Positions 23,827 through 35,887 of a stretch of DNA of 64,000 bases are shown here, piece by piece. Below the pieces are notes generated by a model. It worked only from the letters and a program-made list of their open reading frames with translations, did no database searches and had not been told where the DNA came from. Source of the DNA: Nectonema munidae (lineage: Eukaryota > Nematomorpha > Nectonematoida > Nectonematidae); the NCBI GenBank assembly GCA_030549495.1, contig JAUIRK010000567.1:660501-724500 (forward strand), written 5' to 3'. Position 1 is the first letter of the stretch. The number at the start of each line of letters is the position of its first letter. Both the position numbers and the translations under genes were made by a program.

Positions 23827-26094
23827 ATTACTCACATACGACTTTCGGGTGATATTTCACCCATTTCGGCCTTAAAAACCTCGTGACACATCAACGATGT
23901 GAGATACAAAGCTGTGACGCTAAATATTCTCTTATTAGTTATATATAACCAAAGATTTTAGTTTCAATTCTGAACTTTATAAAATCAAGGAAAAGTTACT
24001 ATAAAAAAAGTTACGTTGTATATTATCGGATGAATTTTCACTCATGAAATAAATTGAACACTATAAGTTTTTCATCCCTTCTCATATCATAGAAGTACAC
24101 AAATAAAACGAAAAATTTATTAGAATATGCATAAACTACAACATCAGCACGTTTACATTATATATATATTATATGAGAGATTAGTTATTGCGTAGAACGA
24201 TTTTATTAAAAAGTCTCGCGTCAAAAATTTCACGAATGATATATACATATGCTCATAAAAGAAAAAAATCGATATTGATGAGATGTTTTGTACTAGTTCA
24301 AGCATATCTAAGTTAGTTTCGCTATTTGCCTATTTTGTTTTTTACTTATTTAAAAAGATGAATTAACTAGTTAGCGATGAAAGAAAGTTTGATAGTGCAT
24401 CTGATTCAGAAGAAGATGTCGAAGATGTTCCAGGAACAAGTGATGATGAATTGGATATCCATGGATCTAAAGATATTCTTTCTAAAGATGGCTTGTTTTA
24501 TTGGTCTTTATTTACGCAAAGTAAATACCGTTCAGAAAATATTATAAAAGGTCGTGTAGGTATTAGTAATTTTGCTTCTTCTCGTATGAATTCTATTATG
24601 GATGCTTTTGATTTGTGTTTCAATGATTCCTTGCAAAATAAAGTAGTTCACTATACGAACATCGAAGGTAAAAAGGTGTATAGCAATGTTTGGAATGATA
24701 TTAATAAGACAACACTCAAAGCAATTTTTGGACTTCTTATTTTAGCTGGTGTACTACGTTTAAATGGTGAATCTCTTGAAAGTTTATGGAGTGAGGTTAT
24801 GGGCAGATCTGTTTTCAGATCTACAAGGTCAAAAAATTCTTTTTCCAAAATTATTAGAGTTCTCAGATTTGATGACAAGAAAGATAAAAGTGAAAGAAGA
24901 GCTAAAGATAAGCTGGCCCCATCAGAAATTTATGGGATTCATGGGTTCATAACTTGCAAAATTTGTATGTACCCCATGAAACAACAACTATTGATGAACA
25001 ATTGTTACCTTTCAGGGGGCGTTGTCCAATGAAACAGTATATGCCTTCCAAACCAGCTAAGTATGGTATAAAAATTTGGATACTATGCGATAGTCAGACT
25101 AATTATGCATGTAATCTGCAAGTGTACACTGGAAAAAATCCTGATTCGCAACAGGAAAAAAATCAAGGGCAAAGAGTTGTTCTGGATTTGATAAAGGATT
25201 TGAAAGGCAGAAATGTGGTATGTGATAACTTTTTCATCACGTATGATCTTGTAGTAAAGTTACTGAAACAAAAGTGACGTCAGTAGGAACAGTTCGTTTC
25301 AACAAAAAATTTCTTCCAAACATTGATAAAAAATTGCTCCGTTGTTCTAAAGTTTTTTCCAGTTTCTTTTACTTTACAGATCAAGTTACTTTGGTGCACT
25401 ACATACCAAAAAAGTATAAAGTTGTCTCTGTTATGAGCACTCTTCATCGGGATAAATCTACCTCCTCAAATGAAAAAAATTTGCCAGAAATGATCTCATT
25501 CAACAACAAAAATAAATCAGGCCTTGATATTCTAGATCAAATGATTGGAACTTACAGTGTAAAAAGAAAAACAAACAGATGGCTATTTGCTTTATTTTGC
25601 AACATCCTTGATATCTCATGTTTGAACGCTTTCATACTATGGATAGAAGTCAACGTTGAATGGAACAAGAACAAATTGTACAGGAGACGTTAATTTCTGG
25701 AAAAACTTGGATTTGATCTTGTTAACGCTGAAATATTGAGAAGACAACACCCTCCAAGGACACCCTCATCTTTATCTTTGTTCCAAAGTTTTCAAGCATC
25801 TAACGATGAAGTTTACGATTCACCAGGTCCATCAAAGAGAAAAATATCAAAAGGAGCTCGTTGTCAACTTGGCACAGAGAAAGACAGGAAAGCTTACTCC
25901 AGATGTGAAAAATGTGAAATTTATATATGTGGTCAACATAAAACTCCTGTATTTTTTTTGCGAAAAATGTTATAAATCATTGTGTTAATAAATTTTGAAC
26001 AAGTTAAAAACCTTTTATTATTAAATAAGCTATGGGTGAAATTTCACCCAAAAGTGACTTATGTAAATTTTTTTGAAGGTAGTATGAGGGTTAA
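23827..26094 (+). mobile_element. piggyBac-like transposon inserted in the pogo element
   Basis: A nearly complete DDE_Tnp_1_7 transposase on the plus strand. Parts are an acidic N-terminus from about 24370 (SDSEEDVEDVPGTSDDEL), the domain start KYRSENIIKGRVG, and TTIDEQLLPFRGRCPMKQY (first Asp). VVCDNFFITYDL (second Asp) and KSGLDILDQMIGTYSVKRK (third Asp) follow. It ends in a cysteine-rich C-terminus (25860-25980; RCEKCEIYICGQH, then CEKCYKSLC). The catalytic triad residues are all present. The reading changes frame near 24940, 25270, 25690 and 25950, and no starting ATG is obvious, so it looks inactive. The right end reads complementarily TTAACCCTCATACTACC (TTAA at 26091-26094); the left end (about 23827) is a degenerate match. 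Palindromes gggtgatatttcaccc (23847-23862) and gggtgaaatttcaccc (26034-26049) mark both ends. Confidence 0.88.
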
Positions 26095-26502
26095 AAATAT
26101 ATATAATATGGATGGGACTGCTCTTTTTTCCGATCTTTACCTTTTTGTTCGTGTGGAAGAATGCACTGGAGGTAAACGAAACAAAGAGCGTTTGACTGTC
26201 GCCTTGCTTGCAAATAGGACTGGCGAAATTAAAAAGCCAATTGTAATCGGGAAGTCTGTTCGTCCGAGATCATTTAAAAAATAAACATTTCTTCTCTTCC
26301 TGTTCAATATCACCACAACTCAAAAGCATGGGTAACAAATAAAATTTTCCACAACGTTTTAGAAAATTTTAAAATAAAGTTAATAAAGGAAAAACGTGAA
26401 ACTATCTTATTTGTTGATAACGCACCAAGCCACGCGATAAAAGTTAGTTTTCGAACATAAAAATTTTTTTCTTGTCCCCTAACACTACAACTCGTCTGCA
26501 AC

Positions 26503-29500
26503 CAGGGCCGGATTAAAGATAAATAGGGCCTGTGGCTTTTTTCAGCGCGGGGCCCCATGAACTTTAGCCCTCCAAAAATTCCAGCATTTATAATTTAAAT
26601 TCAGGTTTTCACTCAATTAGTTTACAATTTTCCCTTTTATTTACAGACAACAGATAGTAATATTTATATATAATGCATCATACAATTCGTTGACTCAAAT
26701 ATTGAGTAGGGTACAGTAAAAAAAGTCACTTAAAAAACAACAAAAATTTTATTTCTATAAATCGATCATAAGTTATGTTTCATTAAAATGAATTTTTGTT
26801 TTTGATGCCATCAAATCTTAGAAAAAGCATGCTTGCGCGATTTTTTCAAAGCAAACTAGTTGATTACACATGACATATCAATTTGCCGCAACAGATCACT
26901 CTCGGCGCCAAGCAAAACAAGGTTATTTAGTCTTTTTTGTTTAATGCATGATCGCAAATGATTTTTGATTAACTTAAGTTTGGAGAACGACCGTTCTCCT
27001 GAACAGTTAGAAATCATTAAGGTTAGATATATGCGAAGCAAAATAATTGTATTTGGAAATACTGTTTCAAGATTCTTTCTGACAAGAAGCTGGTACATGA
27101 GTAATTCCAATGAATTCACGTTGACTTCTCTATCATGATAATCTTCTTTGTCATTTACACTATTAGAATCTGAAGATCTAATATTGAAAGCATTTAAAAC
27201 TTTTGGAGCTTCTAGAGTTTCTTTTGCAAAGCCTGTATTGAGGAAAGCTGAAAACTGTAGTAATTCATCAGACAGACTAGCATCAATATCTTTAGGATAT
27301 GCTTTTTGAACATCTTTGGCTTTTTCAATAATTTCTTCAGTCGAGAGCTCTTTAAGCTTTGGAAGAAATCCAAACTTTAAAGCTACGGTAGTATATGCAC
27401 TTAGACGTTTTTGTAATTCAGCATGTAAATTGTCGATTATCACAAGAAACGTGCCTGTACGAAACGCACTGCTTCGAGTCTGTTTCATTTCCGGCTCTGA
27501 TCCAGGTTGATCATAACGGCGATTTCTTGTACGCACCCTTCTTACTTCGCTCAGATAGTGTTCACATTTACTAATAACTTTTCCTTTTTTTTTTATTCTT
27601 CAAATCTTTCTCGAAGCTTGTTAATATACTCAATAAGCGATTCATAAATATGAACAGCTGAATTAATGTCTTGATCAACTGATTCCAAAACTTGGGTGCT
27701 TGCTTAGAAGCGGTGTAGGATGTGGTGCCAGAAAATAGAAAGAATTCCAGATTCCAACCGATTCATGTAGGTAGCTAGTCCTCTGGCTTCTACCGGATAT
27801 CAACTTTCTCTTCACCATTATCAGCAATTTCCTCTAGAACAGCGTTAATTTCGTTGTAGCCTAAAAACAGAGCTTTTGCAGCATCTGCGCGTGCCGACCA
27901 TCGAGTATCAGACATTCGTTTTACCGTAGGCAATGCTTTGCTAGAAAGTTGATTAGTCAGAATTTTCCAACGATGCGTCGAAGCAGCGAAAAATGAGTAT
28001 AACTGTTGAAGAAAACTAAAAAAACCAAAAGCAAGCTCACAACAGTTCACAGCAGACTGACCAACAAGGTTAAGAGAATGTGCAGCGCATGGAACATATT
28101 CGGCAAAACTACATTGCTGCCTAATGATTGCCTGCATGTCATTGTATCTACCACTCATGTTGCTTGCATTATCATACGATTATCCACGACAATCAGTAAC
28201 ACCAATGCCTTTGATCTTCAAAAATTCAAGTAAGCTGTCTGCTAACTCTTTTCCTGTACGACCATGCACTTCAAAAAAAGTCAAAAATCGCTCTACAGGA
28301 CCTGAGGGCAACACGTAACGAATAATGCAAGTTAGTTGGTCAACATGAGTAATGTCGGGAGTAGAGTCTCTACCGACACTGAAAAATACTTAGATGCTTT
28401 AACTTCCGTTATAATCTGCTCCTGAACACGATTTGCTAACAAATCGATGAACTCCTCAGAAATGGTCTTTGATAAATTTGATGTGTGGCCTCGTCCTTTG
28501 TTAGCATTCTGGTTGATGTGTTGTGCTAGAAATGGATCAAATTTAGCAAGCAGCTCTAATATTCCTAGGTAGTTACCATTTGTTCGAGATCCTATTATTT
28601 CATGAGAGCCACGGAAAGGTAAACCACGCTCAGACAGAAAACGAACAATTTCTGTCACTCGCTCAAGCACAGCACGCCACTTGTCACGCTCATCATCAGC
28701 CTGTCTAATCAATGCGGCAGCCAGCATCGCTACGTTAAAGAAGTTTGATCATGGCATCCTTATGAACAGCACTTTTTTCGTGTCGAGAAACACAATAAGA
28801 CGCGTGTTTCCAATTTGTGTAGCCTTGTTTTCCAAAATTTGTGCTGTCGGTCATCAATTTACACGCAAAACAGAACAATGCACGCTTTGACGGGGAGTAG
28901 CAGAGCCAAGTTCGAGAATGTTTCTGTTTTGTGAGATCATGCGTGTATGTGAACAAACTTTTGTTTCATTGTTCAGAGGATTCTCTGAAATCCGCTTCTA
29001 TATTTCTACACTCACTACTTCCTTATGCCGCCCAAAATTCTCTTATACTTTCTGAAATAGAATCTGGCCACACCCTAAGTCACATGAATATGGATCGGTA
29101 GAATTGAACGTACTATTTGATTCAAAAAATTAATTAGTTATCATGGGTTCTTCTAGCACTATTGTCGGATTCTCATTTGTAGTTGTGGCATTATTATTAT
29201 CAGTAGAGTGGCATGTGGAATCTTTGTCATGTTGTGCTGGTAATTGTGAATCTGTAATAGTGGACTTAAGGCTGAGCTCAACTACATCGACATTTTAAGA
29301 CTTTGGCAAAAAGATATTTGATATTTTTGGAACTTTGCTCAAAACTTCACTTTCTCGTGCTTCGCGTCTTTGTTTCATTTTTCTTTTTGCAGCTCCAGAG
29401 AGATAATTACGATTTTTGCCACTTTCACGAAATACACCACTTGTAAAACTCATCTTTTTATTTATCTAAAACGTTTAAACAAAAAATAGCATCATTTTTA

Positions 29501-30904
29501 TTTTTTTGCAATAAAAATATTAGTAGCTTAGTCACAGGCGTCCGCAAAGAGGGTGGCAAAATAGGCATTTGCCTTCCTCTGGAAAAATGTAAAATTTTTT
29601 TGAATGTATAAAATGTATCAAATATAATCAAATATCTAAATGCATAAGATGCATTAGTATCAAGAAAATAAACAAAAAAAATATGATCTAATTAATACAT
29701 TTTATATAGATATCTGGGAGCAGGGCCGTAAACCCAGAAGGACGAGAACGGCAAAGCCCCCTAAAAAAGTTTGCCCCTCATTCGTCCAAAAATACTTTTT
29801 TTTCATGCTTGTAAGGCCTATTTTAGCATAACCTTTTCAAAATTGCATGTCAATATAGAATATAGATTATAGAAAGAAATTAATCATTTATCTACATTTC
29901 CACTTTTATTTATTTCTGTCTTATTTTCTTTTTTTCAACTTGTTTATTTTCTATAAGCACATCATACATTGTTTTATTTTTTTTTGATAATGATGAGCTA
30001 ACACACGATCAATAATGTAAACAAAAATATATAATTCTATTTCTAAATATCGTTGACGATACACACATGGACTCTTTTCAAATCTATCATACCATAGCAA
30101 TGTTTTATAGAAATAAGACTTAATACATCCCACTATATCTAAATTGTGTAAAATATTCACGTATTTTGTCACTATACACAACCGAGTTTGATATGAGCGC
30201 AGACCTTGGAACGGTTTATACCCAATTTCTATCCAGCCTCTGTCAAAACCTCATATTGCAATATGATTGCGTTGGTATTTAATTAACTTACAATACTCTC
30301 CTTAATCATTAATCTTTGAAAAAAAATTATAAACAAATTTATTTTGATAGTGAAACCATATTCAAAAAATTTAGATTTTCAAAAAACTAAACAAGTTAAA
30401 AAAAAAGTAAGTAACCCTTGCCTGGAAGCATGTATTATTATCATAGTATTAAAAATGCATGTTTTTGAATAAAAATCACATTATTTATTTCACAAATTAT
30501 TACATTATTTTTATATATGAAAAAAAAAGTTTGCCCCTCCCTACATTTTTTTGCGGACGTCCATGCGCCTTGTATAAACAAACAAAGAAACACTTACAAA
30601 ATTCAAACGTTGCAAATCACAGATAAAGATAATGTTAAAAAGATAATGTCAGGCAGGAATAAACTTGAAGAGAGAAGAAAATGAAAAGACAAAAATTACA
30701 TCATTCTATTTTGAAGCTATTTGACAATTTTTGAACAATCAATCAAACATCTCTTCTTTATTATCTTTATGTTATATTTAAATCAATATTATGTATTATA
30801 TATTTAATATAATTGCTATATGCTTTATTAAAAATCAAAGCTGCTTGCGGGGCCCCTCAAAATGCGGGACCCGTGGCATAAGCCACTAGGTTAATCCGGG
30901 CCTG
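26503..30904 (-). mobile_element. hAT transposon (ZMYM1-like, DUF4371 type) inserted in the pogo element
   Basis: Exact ends: CAGGGCCGGATTAA at 26503 and its near-complement ttaatccgggcctg ending at 30904, with perfect 8-bp duplications tctgcaac at 26495-26502 and 30905-30912. The minus-strand transposase starts near 29453 with a basic N-terminus (GAAKRKMKQRREARE). It then has a TTF-type zinc finger (28735-28956; RALFCFACKLM and WKHASYCVSRHEKSAVH) and a DUF4371 region (28332-28727; GLPFRGSHEIIGS, NYLGILELLAKFD). The RNase H-like core follows (27790-28160; CAAHSLNLVG, MSDTRWSARADA), and the hAT dimerisation end lies at 26856-27536 (SNCSGERSFSKLKLIKNHLRS). Several frame breaks make it inactive. 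Removing it and one duplication restores the pogo RLQPLDNG motif exactly. Confidence 0.92.
29535..30565. mobile_element. Non-coding element nested in the hAT transposon
   Basis: Bordered by inverted ends caggcgtccgcaaa at 29535 and tttgcggacgtccatg ending at 30565, each followed inwards by a GC-rich strip with tttgcc-type words. It lies upstream of the hAT transposase start. No clear target duplication or coding sequence is seen. A second CAG-type end (cagggccgtaaaccc near 29723) suggests a further nested piece. Confidence 0.55.
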
Positions 30905-31712
30905 TCTGCAACCTCTTGATAATGGCATTATAGCAAACTTCAAAAGCAATTATAAAAAGACTTCAGTTAGGATCTGTTCTTTGCTTTATTGAGAATGATC
31001 ACATCAAAGAAATAGTGACTCCTCTACAAGCAATAATGTGAATCAGTCAAGTTGTTCGTCAGATTAAAGCATCTACTTTTGAAAAATGCGGATTCACGAT
31101 GCCATCTTCCAGTGACGATACCTTGGAGAATGACATTTCAGAAGAAACAGATAATATTTTGCTTAATAATCTTATTGTTGAAACCGCAAGAAAGCTTCCT
31201 ATGTCGGTGGATGCATTCATTTCAATAGATGAGCATGTTCAAACTTGCGAAACATTTAACATTGCCTTCGAAGAGAGATTGGAAAAAGAAGACCCAAGTT
31301 CGAATGATATTCCGCTTGAAGAAGAAATGGAGAATTCTGAAGTATCTGAATCTTCGATTAAAAACATCAATATGGCTTTAAAGGCAGTTTCAGATCTTCA
31401 ATCTTTTCCCTTCAAAAAGACATTGGAGAGGTCTTCAATTCGCTTTCTAAAGTTAAAATAAGCTTGTAACAAATAGCAAGCAATGGGATGTTCCAAAAGC
31501 AAACTTCTATACTGAGCTTTTTTGAAAAGAAAAACTAATTAAATAAAAATTTTACTTTAATTATTAATAGACAAGTTTATCAATTGAAATTTTTTTTGTT
31601 TTTCTACTCTTTATACTACAGATACTAGTTACTTTCATACTAGAGAGAACCTTGATATAAGGGACAATTATTATGGTACCGTTAATGTCCTTAACATCAA
31701 GGTTCCACTGTA

Positions 31713-32428
31713 TATATAAACTAATAATTTTGCATTTCTTTTTTTTACATATTTTCTTATTTTTTTTAAAATGTATATTTAGAATACCTTCCATAATTTA
31801 ATTTTACATCTATTAAATGAAAAATCAATACGTGTAATTAATTTGATAAGTCTCTTGGACTTTATAAAAAATAGTGTTTTGTTCACACTTTAATTTTCAA
31901 ATGGATTGGACAAAATGTTTAAAAGATTGCCGTGTCAAAATAAAGACTGCTTAAAATTTAAATCAAGGCTTTCACTAAGATCATCTTCATTTTTTTCTAA
32001 ATCTAAAATTACTTTCAAAAATGGGTGGACAAAATGTATTACGTTTTATTGGGGTGTTTATTCTTCTAGAGAGTTTTTGGATTGTTTTTTCTTCAGTTGT
32101 TACACAAAAACTTTTAAGGAAGCCTTTTCTTAAGAAGATATAATTTCTCATAATTAAATACTTTTGTTATAAATTTTGCTTTCATAATTTAATATTTCTT
32201 TTTTTTAAAATAATTTACATTTATTTCCGGTTCCAGTATTTGACTCTTTTATTTTAAAAATAAGACGTATAGTTTATCTTAATTTTTTAATTTGTTATTT
32301 ATTGTTTGCGATTGGGATCATTTTTTGATTAATTTAAATTATGTTTTAGTAAAGTTCTATATTATTTATTCTAAATTTGTTTTATTTTCTCTCACATTTA
32401 GTTCCAAATAATATATAAATTTATATGA
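31713..32428. other. AT-rich spacer, nothing recognised
   Basis: Short frames only; no motif or element ends. Confidence 0.4.
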
Positions 32429-32570
32429 AAAGGTAAAGGTACCTAGGGTTTTTTCATCGAGAAGCACAATTGCGCCGCTTATATCGAACTATGAGGAAAG
32501 CAGGCTTGATGCGGGATCGAACCCAAGACCTTGAGTTATCGAATCCAGCATCCAACCAACCCTACTCATG
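32429..32570 (-). mobile_element. tRNA-like SINE, copy 1
   Basis: Read on the minus strand, the head gagtagggttggttgg is followed by an RNA polymerase III B-box-like word gggttcgatccc (32513-32524), a conserved tcatagttcgatat word, and the tail ggtacctttacctttt. The same order occurs at 32896, 35623 and 43975. It is too degenerate for a functional tRNA and fits a SINE. Confidence 0.7.
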
Positions 32571-32895
32571 TCTACTTTCATGAAAGAACATGGGTTTCAA
32601 ACAAAAATGAAACTTAATTAAATTATCTTCTCATATATTGAAGTTTTTTAAATTTTAGAAAAATATTTTTATGTTATATATCCTATTGCATTTTTCATGG
32701 AAACCTTTTTTTGTCGAACAGATTTGTATTTTTACTGGAAACAGTTTTCTTGTAAATTTTTTCTAAAAATAAATCATGTTTAAAACAGTTTATATGAAAG
32801 CTTTTTTTAAATGGATCTTGTCCCGTTACTAGAAACTTTATATTTGTTTTTACCTGAAACTTTTTGGTTTTATTGCTTTTATAAAAATTATGAAT

Positions 32896-33013
32896 GCGTG
32901 AGTAAGGTCGGTTGTAAGGTCTTGAGTTCGATTCCACATCAATTCTACTTTCCTCATAGTTCGATACCATCGTCGCAGTTTTGTTTTCTTGATGAAAATA
33001 TCCCGTGCTATCT
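32896..33013 (+). mobile_element. tRNA-like SINE, copy 2
   Basis: Head gcgtgagtaaggtcggttg, B-box-like gagttcgattcc (32924-32935), the shared word tcatagttcgata, and a body with ttcttgatgaaaat. Same family as 32429-32570 but opposite orientation; the ggtacc tail is missing. Confidence 0.65.
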
Positions 33014-33816
33014 TTAGCTATATTAGAATTGAATATTAACCTTCTAAATAGTATTAAATTTTATACGAAATGCATTATAGAATATTTAACTTCACAACTT
33101 TTGTTTTTTAATAGATTTTTTGGTTTTTAATTTCTAATTATCATTTAACATTGAAATTTTTACTATGAAAAAAAACACAACTTAAAATATTTTCACATTT
33201 TGCATTTGTACTAACTTTTATCTTGAAAGAGTTTTATCAGCCCTCAACACCGGAGTCGTAAGCTTCTATTTTCACAAAAAAATACGATTAAAAAAATCTT
33301 TTCACTAAAAAGTGTATAATTCTCTAAAAATATAAGTATGCATGAAAGATATTTAAGAAAAAGTTCATATCAAATTTCATGTCAATCGGCTAAAGTTCTC
33401 CAATCATATTTCCGTCCTGCGAACAAATCTTTATTCTCTCAAAAATGAGCCCTTATTTTGTAACGTTCTAAAACGTCTATTTACGTACTTTTTGACTAGC
33501 ACACGTAGGGCTAGATGCTCGTACGACTGGACGATTTGATATAAGTGACCCTGAGGTAAGTTGTTTGTAAATCAACTTCGAAAAATACGCAACATTAATT
33601 AACTCTCATGCGGCAAACATATTTTCTTTACGATTTAGATAAACATGGGTCCAACGGGCCCGTCCTTTTTGTTTTCACAAATACTCTTTTGTTTATGATA
33701 ATTTTTATATTTTGTACATTTAGCGTATCTATAACCTTAAAATTAATGATTTCTTGTGCATATTTTTTATATTGCCAGAAATATTAAAGTTCAGCAATTT
33801 ACTACAAAAAAAGGAA

Positions 33817-34108
33817 GCGTCTTTTCACCCAAAAACACATTCAAAAAACAACATCATAGGTAGCAACAGAAACTATTTAAATCAAATAATCAGTGAAATT
33901 CAATAAAAAATTACAATTAATCAATTGAGTTCAAAAGTAAAGGACATTAAAAGTTAGTAAAGCCTAAAGCAAGAGTTAGTACATTACATACTAAAATATT
34001 ATGTTCATGGTAAAATATATATAAAAAAGAAAAAAAACAATTTAATAAAACTACAAATAAAATTAGTTTTTAGGTGTTTTTTGAATGTGTTTTTGGGCGA
34101 AAAGACGC
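33817..34108. mobile_element. MITE with 34-bp terminal inverted repeats
   Basis: The left arm 33817-33850 begins gcgtcttttcacccaaaaac. The right arm 34075-34108 is its complement with one or two mismatches, ending gggcgaaaagacgc. The interior of about 220 bp is AT-rich and non-coding. The target duplication is not clear. The family is unknown. Confidence 0.75.
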
Positions 34109-35617
34109 GCCGCAAAAAAGGTTTTCTTTATTTGTTTGAAGCTTTTTCAAAGTTCAATAGTTAATGAACAAACACTTACTATTATTTAATTGTAAAAATA
34201 TCAAATTTATATATTTATTTTTACTACATTTCACACAAATAATATGTTTTTGTGAGTCTTATTGAGGCATCGTAGTCTTTTTTTTAAGCTTATTTCCCAA
34301 TAAGCTTAAAAGTTCATTTGTAACTCGCAAATAATTACTTTAGATGAAATTCATGTGGAAATCCACCCCCGTTAACATATGAAACAACCATCGTATGAAT
34401 TCGTATTACCCTATGGCACTCTCAAATGAATAGTCTTGACCACTGCAACAGCTTTTGTAATGATGAACTTTGCATAAAGATTGAAAAAAATAAACTATAT
34501 ATGGATGTGATTTATTGAAAATAATAGAAATATATGAAAAATACACGTGTTAAATGTAAGCTGTGTGGAATTTATATAAATCATACAAAACCTACATTTG
34601 ATTTCTCTCAATTCTATCCATATTACTTTTCTTTTTTAGGGCCTCGATGAATATTTTAAATCTATTTTTTTTTAAAATTAAATTCCAGTTATAATAATGA
34701 ATCCGAATTTTAATTATAGTTGATAAGCGGCAATAGTGTTGTCAGAAATTTGAAAAAGGACCCATTTCAACGGGGCAAATATTTTTTATACCACATAACT
34801 ATATAAGAAAGTATTCTCTATAGTCTATAATATAAAGCTTATAGGGTTTATCTCTATTGATTACTGGAATAACTAAAAGAGTTAAATCAATCTAATGGAA
34901 TACACAAGTTAGGATAACCTTTATTTTATTTGCTAATAAGTAAGCAAGTCTTCTATTCCAGAATCCAAATTTATTGCAATGTTTTAGTTTTTTTATATAT
35001 CAAGATTGCCTTGAATAGTTCGCAATGTTTTGAGAATTTTAAATGAGTGAATGTAGTCTGAAGGAAAAGAGTCTAATAGACATCCTGCGATGCTTATATG
35101 AAAAAATGTGATTGATTCAGGGGCGCACATCCTTGAAATTATTGGAGGGGGCGGACTTTCAAGTGTCTTTCAAAAAAGACAACAAATTTTTCTGGATTCC
35201 TACTCCTTTCTTGTCTATTCTATTTCATTATTAATTAAGATTAATGTAAACTTTAACCCCCACCCTATTAAGATTAACGTCAACAATGAATGAGAACTTA
35301 TATATATAGGTTAGACTCAAAAAAGGTATAAAATAAAATTAAAATTGTGCAAACAAAAATCAAACAATAAATTAAGATTGCATTACTTCATTTTCTCAGC
35401 ATCATTCAAAAATAGTTTAAAAGCTAAATTGGTGCAAGCTACAAAAATCTACAAAAAGTAAAATAACTTAACATTTTGCAATGATTTGCCTTTTATAATA
35501 ACTTTTAAGGAAAAAAGTCTATCAGAAAAAGTTATAGAGCTTCAACAAAAACTAAAAAATTTTTACAGCATAATTTAAGTTTTTTGAAAACTAATTTGAT
35601 GTATCCCCTACAGCATA
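34109..35617. other. AT-rich spacer with a possible hAT end
   Basis: Mostly featureless. At 35118 the sequence caggggcgcacatcc, followed by a G-rich strip, looks like a hAT-type end. It resembles the complement of the right edge at 37500-37514, so the repeat at 35888-37514 may really start here. Confidence 0.35.
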
Positions 35618-35622
35618 CTCTA

Positions 35623-35772
35623 TGGGTGGCATGGCAGGTTGGTTGAGATGATGGACTCAGCATGGAAGCCTCTAGATTCGATTTCTCATCGATATGAATT
35701 TGTTCTAGTTTGACATAAGCCTTACATCAGTGCCTTGACAATGAAAACACATCCACGGTACCTTACCTTTTA
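35623..35772 (+). mobile_element. tRNA-like SINE, copy 3 (diverged)
   Basis: Head gggtggcatggcaggttgg, a B-box-like word tagattcgattt, and a tail ggtaccttacctttt matching the tail of the SINE at 32429-32570. The centre differs from the other copies, suggesting a subfamily. Confidence 0.6.
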
Positions 35773-35887
35773 CTCAAAATTGAAAAATTTGCTACATAAT
35801 TAACATAAGAGAGAAAGGAGACAAAATAAACTAATAAAGCAAGTTTCACTATTTTAAAATGAAACTGTCTGTTCTCAGAATAATTTC

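Larger units (their letters stand above)
21892..31710 (+). mobile_element. pogo/Tigger transposon expanded by nested insertions
   Basis: The ends are CAGTAAAACCTTG at 21892 and the complement of CAGTGGAACCTTGATG ending at 31710, each bordered by TA (21890-21891, 31711-31712), as expected of pogo elements. Transposase pieces run in order. ATG at 22605 opens a CENP-B-type helix-turn-helix (LPLEKKLWVIKK, YEFGCSKKQIS). A second DNA-binding part at 22915-22998 reads SNGWLHNFKV and MISGETGG. A short piece at 23783-23828 has QWKERLPEIIRD. The DDE core at 26095-26502 has NIYNMDGTALF, NKERLTVALLANRTG and LFVDNAPSHA. The rest lies at 30905-31461 (PLDNGIIANFK region and an acidic tail). Frame breaks are also present in the host copy itself. 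Without its insertions the element would be only about 2.4 kb. Confidence 0.88.

Noticed and set aside
32513-32524. tRNA gene candidates around B-box words at 32513, 32924 and 44016
   Set aside because: No cloverleaf with acceptor stem and anticodon could be formed; the shared tail and repeated occurrence indicate SINEs.
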